Assembly: GCA_025997675.1 (NCBI GenBank)
Contig: BNUX01000067.1
Location: 1-15,775, forward strand
Length of the DNA stretch: 15,775 nucleotides
Source: Spirochaetia bacterium
GTDB taxonomy: Bacteria; Spirochaetota; Spirochaetia; Treponematales; Breznakiellaceae
Direction: 5' to 3'
Below the pieces are notes generated by a model. The model ran no database searches. It saw only the letters and a list, made by a program, of their open reading frames with translations, and was not told where the DNA came from. Position numbers and translations under genes: made by a program. Positions 6,284 through 11,844 of this stretch are shown piece after piece. The stretch's first letter is position 1; each line of letters begins with the position of its first letter.

Positions 6284-6964
6284 ATGATACGAATTGTTAT
6301 TATCGACAGTCAGGATCAGGACAGGAAAAACTCAGAGTTAGTTTTATCAGCCCAAAGCGACTTTACGGTTGTGGGGATGGGAAAGGACGGGTTCGACGCC
6401 ATCCATCTTGTGAGTGTACATAAACCGGATATACTTCTGATGGAGGCCGATTTAGCCGGTAGCAGCGGGCTGCAAACCGCAGCTATCTCAAAATGCCGCT
6501 TCCCCCAGACTGCGGCGATCATCCTTACCAATTTGAATGATGACACGGTTGCGCTTGACGCCATAGGTAACGATGTTTCCGGGTACCTTTTAAAGGCCAG
6601 GGATATGGAACGGCTGGCGGTGGTAATACGGATAGTCCATGCGGGCGGCTGCTGCCTATCCCCCTCTATCGCCGCACAGGTCTTTCCCATGGTATCACGG
6701 CTCACCCATGGAGAATGTCCGGTAACGCCGACCCTGTATCCCCTGGCTTATATGTCCAAGACGGAACTACAGATTATCCATCATGTGGGCGGGGGACTTG
6801 AAAACCAGGAAATTGCGGAAAAACTGCACTTGACAACAGGCACCATACGGAACTATGTAAGCGAAATCCTCCGGAAAACGTCCCTCCGGAACCGCGCCCA
6901 GTTGGCGGTCTTTGCCGAACAAAACGGGCTTATCCAGCCTTCCCCGAAAATTCCGGCGGCCTGA
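6284..6964 (+). CDS. NarL/LuxR-type response regulator with degenerate phosphorylation site
   Basis: The product has 226 aa. A receiver domain (1-120) starts MIRIVIID. The C-terminal LuxR-type HTH (about 157-215) reads MSKTELQIIHHVGGG..NQEIAEKLHLTTGTIRNYVSEILRK. In the receiver, the usual acidic pair is reduced to Asp-Ser (IIDSQ), and the phospho-acceptor position is Glu54 in PDILLMEADLAG, where NarL has PDLILLDLNMPG. The switch Thr (IILT, residue 82) and Lys (YLLK, 104) remain. Inference: it is probably not controlled by classical phosphorylation; Glu may mimic the phosphorylated state. No histidine kinase lies nearby. A weak promoter-like TTGAAA (6204-6209) and TATGAT (6229-6234) with a 19-bp spacer lies upstream. 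The gene is divergent from tatD and convergent with the immunophilin gene. Confidence 0.92.
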   Translation: MIRIVIIDSQDQDRKNSELVLSAQSDFTVVGMGKDGFDAIHLVSVHKPDILLMEADLAGSSGLQTAAISKCRFPQTAAIILTNLNDDTVALDAIGNDVSGYLLKARDMERLAVVIRIVHAGGCCLSPSIAAQVFPMVSRLTHGECPVTPTLYPLAYMSKTELQIIHHVGGGLENQEIAEKLHLTTGTIRNYVSEILRKTSLRNRAQLAVFAEQNGLIQPSPKIPAA

Positions 6965-6993
6965 AACCAGAGGTTTCTGAAACCAAAGGTTTC
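6963..6993. terminator. Two tandem perfect hairpins between convergent genes
   Basis: GAAACC-AGA-GGTTTC (6963-6977) and GAAACC-AAA-GGTTTC (6979-6993) are two copies of the same 6-bp stem with 3-nt loops, differing by one loop base. They fill precisely the gap between the response-regulator stop and the immunophilin stop. Each reads as a hairpin on both strands, which suits a bidirectional end. There is no long U-run and the stems are short, so termination strength is uncertain. The pair looks like a duplicated 16-bp element. Confidence 0.6.
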
Positions 6994-8025
6994 TTAGCGT
7001 ATTCGCACCAGTTCCATCTCAAATACCAGGAAGCTGTTACCGGGGATAGCCCCGTTTCCGGCGCCCTGCTCACCGTAGGCAAGCTCCGGCGGGAGAACTA
7101 CCAGCCGTTTTTCCCCCTGCTTCATGTCCAGCACGGTTTCATCAAAGCCCGGTATAATCTGCCCGGACCCGGTCTGGAATTCCAGGGGGCCATGGAGATC
7201 GGAATTGTCAAAAACCTCGCCGGAAAGGAACATCCCCTTGTAGTTTACCGACACGGTTTTCCCCGAAGAGGCTTTCTCGCCGGTCCCTTCCTTCTGGATG
7301 ATATAGTAGATTCCCGAGGGAGTGACGCTTGTATTGGGGTACTTTTGCCGGATTTGGGCAATATCCGCATCCCGTTTCGCCTTAAGCCGGGAGCTAATCG
7401 CGGTGGCGGCTTCCCGTTGCAGGGCGTCAAAGGTGGCCTGGTCGGCTTTGAAAGCCGTGGCGGCCTGACCGTTCCGGATAATCGTTACCTTCTCGATCCG
7501 GTCTCCCTGCTTGATGGCATTCACCACATCCTGCCCCTGGATAACCCGCCCAAAAACCGTGTGCTTGCCGTCCAGCCAGGGGGTAGCCACATGGGTGATA
7601 AAGAACTGGCTCCCATTGGTGCCCGGCCCGGCGTTGGCCATGGAGAGAATCCCCGGCCCTTCATGTTTCAGGGAGGGATCGATCTCGTCGGGGAACCGGT
7701 AGCCCGGACCACCGGAACCGGTTCCCAGAGGGTCACCACCCTGGATCATAAAATCCGCGATAACCCGGTGAAAGATAAGGCCATCGTAAAAGGGCTTCCC
7801 CCCTGCGGCGTTCATTTTCCCCTCAGCCAGGGCGACAAAATTACAGACCGTCAGGGGGGTCTTCTGGAACTCCAGCCGCAGGACAATGTCCCCCCGGTTG
7901 GTACGAATCCGGGCAAAAAGCCCGTCCCCAAGCGTGCTATCCCCCGAGGGCTCGCAGGAAGCGGTCCCGGCGGCGAAAACAGCCAGGAAAAAACTACCGA
8001 TACTCAATCTTGTTAATCCATTCAT
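6994..8025 (-). CDS. Cyclophilin-FKBP dual-family peptidyl-prolyl isomerase, probable lipoprotein
   Basis: The product has 343 aa. A signal sequence ([18 protein letters not shown]) ends at Cys24 in a relaxed, spirochaete-like lipobox (T-A-S-C); signal peptidase I cleavage is the alternative. Residues about 36-184 are a complete cyclophilin domain: [15 protein letters not shown] (Arg87 of the active site), [10 protein letters not shown] and [13 protein letters not shown] charged helical linker (190-230) leads to an FKBP domain (about 250-343): [37 protein letters not shown] and FEMELVRIR. Both rotamase domains keep their core motifs. Family knowledge: cyclophilin-FKBP fusions are rare, and I recall them being described in Treponema. 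A periplasmic protein-folding role is inferred. It has its own extended -10 promoter, no Shine-Dalgarno, and lies 33 bp after recR. Confidence 0.93.
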   Translation of the reverse strand: MNGLTRLSIGSFFLAVFAAGTASCEPSGDSTLGDGLFARIRTNRGDIVLRLEFQKTPLTVCNFVALAEGKMNAAGGKPFYDGLIFHRVIADFMIQGGDPLGTGSGGPGYRFPDEIDPSLKHEGPGILSMANAGPGTNGSQFFITHVATPWLDGKHTVFGRVIQGQDVVNAIKQGDRIEKVTIIRNGQAATAFKADQATFDALQREAATAISSRLKAKRDADIAQIRQKYPNTSVTPSGIYYIIQKEGTGEKASSGKTVSVNYKGMFLSGEVFDNSDLHGPLEFQTGSGQIIPGFDETVLDMKQGEKRLVVLPPELAYGEQGAGNGAIPGNSFLVFEMELVRIR

Positions 8026-8032
8026 GGGGGGA

Positions 8033-8041
8033 ATTATACCA
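8033..8041 (-). promoter_or_regulatory. Extended -10 promoter of the immunophilin gene, leaderless geometry
   Basis: TGG-TATAAT on the minus strand ends 8 nt before the ATG at 8025. The bases between are TTCCCCC-like, so no Shine-Dalgarno is possible. No good -35 hexamer is seen at 17 bp. The predicted start of transcription falls on or next to the ATG. Confidence 0.6.
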
Positions 8042-8058
8042 CAGGGCGAGGATTTGGG

Positions 8059-8649
8059 CTATAGCTTTACCCTGCCCCGGAAGCTCCGTGAAAGGGTCAA
8101 CCGGTCGGCATATTCCAGGTCCCCCCCCACGGGCAATCCCGAGGCAAGGCGCGTTACCTCGGCGCCCGAGTCCTTGAGCAACTTCTGTAAATAGAGGGCG
8201 GTGGTATCCCCCTCCAGGGTGGGGTTCATGGCCAGGATCACCTCCCGCACCCCCTCCTTCCCGACCCGGCTGAGGAGCCGCCCTATGCTGAGATCCTCCG
8301 GGCCTATACCTTCCAGGGGGGCAATGAGTCCGCCCAACACATGAAAGCGCCCGTGAAACTCCCGGGAGTCATCAATGACCCGCACATCCTGGGCCCGTTC
8401 AACCACACATAATAGAGAAGCATCCCTGCCGGAATCGGTGCAAATGGGGCAGGGATCGGTTTCGGTAAAGCCCCCGCATATTCGACAGTGCCTGATTGAC
8501 CGATGGAGGGCCGCCAGCACCTCCGCCAAATCCCGGGCATACTCGGGGCTGGTATCCAGGATATGGTAGGCCATCCGGCCGGCGCTTTTCTTGCCCACCC
8601 CGGGGAGTTTGGCCAGAAGGGTTACCAGCCGGTCAAGTGCGTTGATCAA
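8059..8649 (-). CDS. recR: Recombination mediator RecR
   Basis: The product has 196 aa, the usual RecR length. The N-terminal HhH segment is LAKLPGVGKKSAGRMAYHIL (13-31). A C4 zinc finger, CRICGGFTETDPCPIC, uses Cys55, 58, 67 and 70. The Toprim domain shows LLCVVERAQDVRVIDDS, FHVLGGLIAPLEGIGPEDL and EVILAMNPTLEGDTTALYL. The C-terminal LASGLPVGGDLEYADRLTLSRSFRGR motif is complete. It works with RecF/RecO to load RecA at gaps. The start is TTG, overlapping the ybaB stop by 4 nt (TTGA); the family alignment of MINALDRLVTLLAKLPGVG supports it. It follows dnaX-ybaB as in many bacteria. Confidence 0.96.
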   Translation of the reverse strand: MINALDRLVTLLAKLPGVGKKSAGRMAYHILDTSPEYARDLAEVLAALHRSIRHCRICGGFTETDPCPICTDSGRDASLLCVVERAQDVRVIDDSREFHGRFHVLGGLIAPLEGIGPEDLSIGRLLSRVGKEGVREVILAMNPTLEGDTTALYLQKLLKDSGAEVTRLASGLPVGGDLEYADRLTLSRSFRGRVKL

Positions 8650-9005
8650 GAGGCCCCCGGTGTGCCAAATCCCGGGAAGCCCGGGGGCATACCGGGCACG
8701 CCCTGGAGTCCCGCAGCGCCCATAAGGGAACCCATTTCGCGGTTCAGGGCTTCCTTTATCTTTTCTGCGGCGCTGGCAAAGGCGGCGGCAACCAGATCCT
8801 GGAGCATTTCCATGTCCTGGCCCTCCGCAGCTTCCGGCAGTATATGTACCCCCAGAATTTCCATGCGGCCGTTCATGGTGATCTCCACCATGCCGCCCCC
8901 GGCGGAACCGGTCACGGTGATGCCCTCCAGTTTTTCCTGGAAGGAGCCCATCTGCTCCTGTATTTTCTGGGCATTCTTTAGAATATCAAAGGGATTAATT
9001 TGCAT
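8646..9005 (-). CDS. ybaB: YbaB/EbfC nucleoid-associated DNA-binding protein
   Basis: The product has 119 aa. It matches the YbaB/EbfC family: an N-terminal helix (NPFDILKNAQKIQEQMGSFQEKL), the beta sheet GITVTGSAGGGMVEITMNGRMEILGVHI, then the helix LQDLVAAAFASAAEKIKEALNREM. The extra Gly/Pro-rich tail (GLQGVPGMPPGFPGFGTPGAS) is longer than in E. coli. The EbfC homologue is a DNA-binding nucleoid protein known from Borrelia. GGAGAG lies 7 nt before the ATG, so it can start independently, but the start also overlaps the tau stop by 11 bp and the end overlaps recR. Confidence 0.95.
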   Translation of the reverse strand: MQINPFDILKNAQKIQEQMGSFQEKLEGITVTGSAGGGMVEITMNGRMEILGVHILPEAAEGQDMEMLQDLVAAAFASAAEKIKEALNREMGSLMGAAGLQGVPGMPPGFPGFGTPGAS

Positions 9006-9516
9006 CTTTACTCTCCATACTGCTTATTTTCACCACCGTCCCCCGGAACATCCGCTGAACCATTGCTACCTGGGGCGGCAATTCCGGCTCCTTATCCCCA
9101 TCCCCTGCGCTGTCCGGGGACACAACCACCTCAATATCCAGAGGTTTGTCCCAAAGTTCCCCCAGGATTTGCCGGATAAGGGGATATTCCTTTTTCAGCA
9201 ATTCCGCCGTCAGGGTATCCCGCACCGGAATAAGAAGTTTCCCACCGCTTTCCGCCGCCCATTCCCAGGGCAGGGACTTCTCTATCCCCGAGGCAAGTAT
9301 CCCCCGATCCCCGCGGAGGCTCCCGATAAGGGCCAGGCGCAGTTCCGGTAAGTCCTTGCACGGCGCCGGTTTCGGCGTCCCCTGCACCCCGGAGACGCCT
9401 TCCTCCCGAGCCGGTACTACCGCGGCTTCCCGGGCGGCCAAGACCCGCTTAAACTCCTCGGTAAAGGCGTCACTATAGCTTGCCGGAGCCCCCCTCAGCT
9501 CCGCCCGGCTAAAGGG
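8995..9516 (-). CDS. dnaX: Tau-specific C-terminal part of DnaX, reached by -1 frameshift
   Basis: This is the -1 frame relative to the dnaX start. It is open back to 9615 and continues the DnaX sequence after the slippery heptamer. A linker of about 50 residues (SDAFTEEFKRVLAAREAA...) leads to a folded domain of about 100 residues: LPELRLALIGSLRGDRGILA, then GGKLLIPVRDTLTAELLKKE, then LIRQILGELWDKPLDIEVVV. This resembles the alpha/beta DnaX C-terminal domain of many bacterial tau proteins. If the shift occurs after Leu391, the joined product is about 562 aa. No start of its own with a ribosome site is evident: the first 30 residues of the open frame before the shift point are Arg/Pro-rich out-of-frame translation of dnaX. 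It ends inside ybaB's start. A sequencing error or true frameshift mutation is the alternative. Confidence 0.82.
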   Translation of the reverse strand, partial: PFSRAELRGAPASYSDAFTEEFKRVLAAREAAVVPAREEGVSGVQGTPKPAPCKDLPELRLALIGSLRGDRGILASGIEKSLPWEWAAESGGKLLIPVRDTLTAELLKKEYPLIRQILGELWDKPLDIEVVVSPDSAGDGDKEPELPPQVAMVQRMFRGTVVKISSMESKDAN

Positions 9517-9530
9517 CCGGCTACCCCTCC
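9484..9530 (-). other. dnaX: Programmed -1 ribosomal frameshift signal in dnaX
   Basis: Reading the minus strand, a Shine-Dalgarno-like GGAGG (9530-9526) lies 9 nt upstream of the heptamer C CCT TTA (9516-9510). The heptamer is in the correct phase: zero-frame codons CCT TTA, -1 codons CCC TTT. A 6-nt spacer is followed by a hairpin with stem CGGAGC / GCTCCG (9503-9498 and 9489-9484) and an 8-nt loop that contains the zero-frame TGA stop (9497-9495). These are the three elements known from the E. coli dnaX frameshift site, with suitable spacings. Confidence 0.75.
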
Positions 9531-10682
9531 CCCGCCGCCTTGTTCGAGGACATTCCGTGCGCCGGCAATGGCGTCCCTCAGTTCCAGGGGGGACACCCAG
9601 AGGTCCAGCCAACAAAGCTTTGAAAGTACCGTTTCCAGTTCGAACCGGGGCGAAACCGAGTACCGTATGTCCCGGTAGAGGCCCAGGAGCAGGGATAGTG
9701 CCTGTTCAAGCTGCGCCGACTCAAGCTTCTCCCGTACCGGGGCGGAGAACCGCTCCGGGCCGTAACCCAAAAGGGACTCCCGGGTCACCCCGTTTTTCAA
9801 CAGCAAGAGGCTCCGGTAATACCCCGCTAAATCGATGACGAATTGTTCTATCGCCACCCCGCCATCCAGGACGCCGTCCAGCAGGGCAAAGGCGCCGGCG
9901 GTATCGTTGGCTGCGCAGGTCTCGGCTAAAGCATTGAGTTTATCCAGCCCCACCAGGCCCAGCTTGTCCCGGATGAGTTGGGAGCGGATATGCCCCTCGG
10001 AAAAGGAGGCCACCTGATCGAACAGGGTATAGGCGTCCCGGAGACTACCGGTGGATTCCTTGGCAATCCAGAACAGGGCCTCATCCTCGGCCTCAATCCC
10101 CATTTCCGCACAGGTATCCCTGAGAATTTGCTGTATCGTCTCTATGGGGATAAGCCTGAAATTGAACTGCTGACAGCGGCTCCTGATGGTGGCCGGCACC
10201 TTGTGGACCTCCGTGGTGGCGAAGATAAAGACGATATACTCAGGCGGCTCCTCAATAGTCTTGAGCAGGGCGTTAAAGGCGTTGTTGGTGAGCATGTGGA
10301 CTTCGTCTATTATATAGATCTTTTTCTTTCCCCCGTGGGGCGGAAAGATGACCTCGTCCTTAATCTGCCGTACGCTGTCCACCGAGTTATTGGAAGCCCC
10401 GTCGATCTCGATGATGTCCAGGTTTGCCCCCCGGGCAATTTCCCGGCAGCTGGGACAGGTGCCGCAGGGGTTCACCGTGGGCCCCTTTTCGCAGTTAAGG
10501 GACCGGGCAAGGATACGGGCGGCGCTGGTTTTGCCGCAGCCCCGGGGGCCTGAAAAGAGGTAGGCATGGGCAATACGTCCGGATTCAATGGAGCTTTTTA
10601 AGGTGACGGCGACAAATTCCTGGCCGGCCAACTCATCGAAGGTTTTTGGACGCCGCTTGGTAGCGGTAACTTCATAAGCCAT
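9495..10682 (-). CDS. dnaX: DNA polymerase III clamp-loader subunit DnaX (gamma form in zero frame)
   Basis: The zero-frame product has 395 aa. An AAA+ ATPase core carries the Walker A motif GPRGCGKT (45-52), zinc-module cysteines 64, 73, 76 and 79 (CGTCPSC), Walker B IIDEVHML (125-131), FATTEVHKVPATIRSRCQ (154-171, sensor 1 and Arg finger) and TGSLRDAYTLFDQ (sensor 2). The clamp-loader collar domain III runs to about 370. The frame stops just after a Gly-rich stretch, so this form would equal gamma, with tau made by the -1 shift. It loads the beta sliding clamp as part of the replisome. The start is the ATG at 10682 (MAYEVTATKRRPKTFDEL matches the family N-terminus); an upstream ATG at 10739 lies inside the SRP RNA gene. 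The extended -10 ends 7 nt before this ATG, with no Shine-Dalgarno. Confidence 0.95.
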   Translation of the reverse strand: MAYEVTATKRRPKTFDELAGQEFVAVTLKSSIESGRIAHAYLFSGPRGCGKTSAARILARSLNCEKGPTVNPCGTCPSCREIARGANLDIIEIDGASNNSVDSVRQIKDEVIFPPHGGKKKIYIIDEVHMLTNNAFNALLKTIEEPPEYIVFIFATTEVHKVPATIRSRCQQFNFRLIPIETIQQILRDTCAEMGIEAEDEALFWIAKESTGSLRDAYTLFDQVASFSEGHIRSQLIRDKLGLVGLDKLNALAETCAANDTAGAFALLDGVLDGGVAIEQFVIDLAGYYRSLLLLKNGVTRESLLGYGPERFSAPVREKLESAQLEQALSLLLGLYRDIRYSVSPRFELETVLSKLCWLDLWVSPLELRDAIAGARNVLEQGGGGGVAGPLAGRS

Positions 10683-10688
10683 GGAACC

Positions 10689-10697
10689 AGTATAGCA
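10689..10697 (-). promoter_or_regulatory. Extended -10 promoter of dnaX, leaderless geometry
   Basis: TGC-TATACT on the minus strand ends 7 nt before the dnaX ATG; the bases between are GGTTCC. The -35 position falls in the T-run of the SRP RNA terminator, so the promoter relies on the extended -10 if it is real. dnaX may also receive read-through from the SRP RNA promoter. Confidence 0.55.
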
Positions 10698-10710
10698 GAT
10701 ACGGGGGGAT

Positions 10711-10717
10711 AAAAAAA
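10711..10717 (-). terminator. Intrinsic terminator U-run of the SRP RNA gene
   Basis: Seven T residues on the minus strand directly follow GGGGC, the 3' strand of the SRP RNA closing stem. The long SRP hairpin plus this U-run makes a self-contained terminator. Confidence 0.75.
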
Positions 10718-10827
10718 GCCCCACAACCAGGGAGGCCACGGCACAACAAACATCCGCTTACCGTTGCTTCCTTCCGAACCTGGCGGAGTTAGGCGGCGTT
10801 CATTTGCATGGTTCCTGGCTGCGGGAC
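10712..10827 (-). ncRNA. ffs: Signal recognition particle RNA (4.5S type)
   Basis: The minus strand contains the universal SRP helix-8 sequence CCAGGTTCGGAAGGAAGCAA (near 10783-10764), with its GGAA tetraloop and the symmetric and asymmetric loops that bind Ffh. The ends pair over a long hairpin: CCCGCAGCCAGG near the 5' end pairs with CCTGGTTGTGGG near the 3' end through G-C, A-U and G-U pairs. The length is about 110 nt, the short bacterial type without an Alu domain. It is followed by T7. The RNA partners with Ffh to target membrane proteins cotranslationally. It lies immediately upstream of dnaX, as scr does in Bacillus subtilis. Exact mature ends are uncertain by several bases. Confidence 0.93.
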
Positions 10828-10829
10828 CT

Positions 10830-11831
10830 TTACAGGGTACTCGATAGGGGCGGGAGGGTCAAGACGTCCCTATTGACCAAATCCCGGGGCCGCTTCCCCT
10901 GCAATACGGCCAGTAGATTTTCTGCGGCCCTGACGGCCATAGCATCCCTGGCAGTTCTGCTGGCGCTCCCAATATGCGGCAAGGTGGTTACGTTGGGCAG
11001 TTTGAGCAGTGGTTCATCCAGGGGGACCGGTTCTTTGGTAAAAACATCAAGGCCGGCGCCCCAAATCCACCCTTCGGAACAGGCCGTATAGAGAGCCTTC
11101 TCATCCACTATGGGACCACGGGCTGAGTTGATCAGGATGGCAGTTTTTTTCATTAACCGCAGTTCCCTTTCTCCGATAAGCCCACGGGTAGCGTTGGTAA
11201 GGGGGCAGTGTAGTGAAACAAAGTCACTTTCCCTGAGCAGGTCATCCAGGGTTACCTGTTTGGCGTCCAGGGCTGATTCCGCTTCGCTTTGGCGGGAATG
11301 ACTGAAATACAGGACCTTCATATCAAAACCCCTGGCCCGTTTTGCCACCGCCTGCCCAATGTTCCCCATGCCGACGATGCCGATGGTACTCCCGGCAACT
11401 TCCCGACCCACCAGTAACTCAGGTTCCCACGCTTTCCAGTCGCCGGAACGCAGGAAGGCGTTTGCTTCAATAATTCTCCGGGCCGAGGCGAGGATGAGGG
11501 CGAAGGTCAAGTCCGCCGTTGCAGGGGTAAGAACATCCGGCGTATTGGTAACACAGATACCGCGGCTGGTCGCCTCCGGCACATCAATAGTATCGTACCC
11601 CACCGCATAATTGCTGACCACCCTGAGTTTCGGCGCGGCGTCAAACAGTTCGGCGTCAACCGTAACCGGGATACCGGAAAGCAGACCTTCGGCATCCCGC
11701 AGATTCCTAAGCAGCTCATCACGGGGCGGCGTACCGCCTTTTTCCCATACCCCGAAATCCACCTTTCCCCGGAGCAGTTTCAATCCCGCTTCTTGAAGAG
11801 GAATAGCCACATACACCTTCGCTAATGTCAT
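10830..11831 (-). CDS. D-2-hydroxyacid dehydrogenase, glyoxylate/hydroxypyruvate reductase type
   Basis: The product has 333 aa, the full length for this NAD(P)-dependent family. The nucleotide-binding motif is GIVGMGNIGQA (151-161). The residue that is Asp in NAD enzymes is replaced by a Ser-His-Ser-Arg stretch (177-180), resembling NADP-preferring hydroxypyruvate reductases. The catalytic triad is Arg238 (NSARGPIVDE), Glu267 (DVFTKEPVP) and His286 (LPHIGSAS). The N-terminal substrate motif NYAVGYDTIDV fits D-glycerate dehydrogenase/GRHPR. The likely reaction is reduction of glyoxylate or hydroxypyruvate; another 2-oxoacid is possible. AGGAAGG lies 6 nt before the ATG. It is the last gene of the liv operon, 11 bp after the binding protein, so its substrate may relate to the transported solute. 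Its 3' end contains the ffs promoter. Confidence 0.92.
   Translation of the reverse strand: MTLAKVYVAIPLQEAGLKLLRGKVDFGVWEKGGTPPRDELLRNLRDAEGLLSGIPVTVDAELFDAAPKLRVVSNYAVGYDTIDVPEATSRGICVTNTPDVLTPATADLTFALILASARRIIEANAFLRSGDWKAWEPELLVGREVAGSTIGIVGMGNIGQAVAKRARGFDMKVLYFSHSRQSEAESALDAKQVTLDDLLRESDFVSLHCPLTNATRGLIGERELRLMKKTAILINSARGPIVDEKALYTACSEGWIWGAGLDVFTKEPVPLDEPLLKLPNVTTLPHIGSASRTARDAMAVRAAENLLAVLQGKRPRDLVNRDVLTLPPLSSTL
10834..10862 (-). promoter_or_regulatory. Promoter of the SRP RNA gene, inside the upstream gene's 3' end
   Basis: TTGACC (10862-10857) and TACCCT (10839-10834) on the minus strand have a 17-bp spacer, putting the start of transcription near 10827, where the SRP RNA pairing begins. 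The -10 is weak. The sequence also encodes the last residues of the dehydrogenase. Confidence 0.6.
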
Positions 11832-11837
11832 ACAATA

Positions 11838-11844
11838 CCTTCCT
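11838..11844 (-). promoter_or_regulatory. Ribosome-binding site of the dehydrogenase gene
   Basis: AGGAAGG, 6 nt before the ATG at 11831, overlaps the stop codon of the upstream binding-protein gene. It is a good example of the strong Shine-Dalgarno sites of operon-internal genes here, in contrast to the leaderless-type first genes. Confidence 0.8.

Noticed and set aside
9524..9533. The G-rich run GGGGGAGGGG as the dnaX slip site
   Set aside because: No in-phase X XXY YYZ heptamer exists there; the downstream C CCT TTA is a perfect one. The run fits better as the upstream Shine-Dalgarno-like stimulator, though it remains the likeliest place for a sequencing error.
10683..10739. Longer dnaX start at 10739
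   Set aside because: The extra residues come from the SRP RNA 3' half, its terminator and the dnaX promoter; the family N-terminus begins at 10682.
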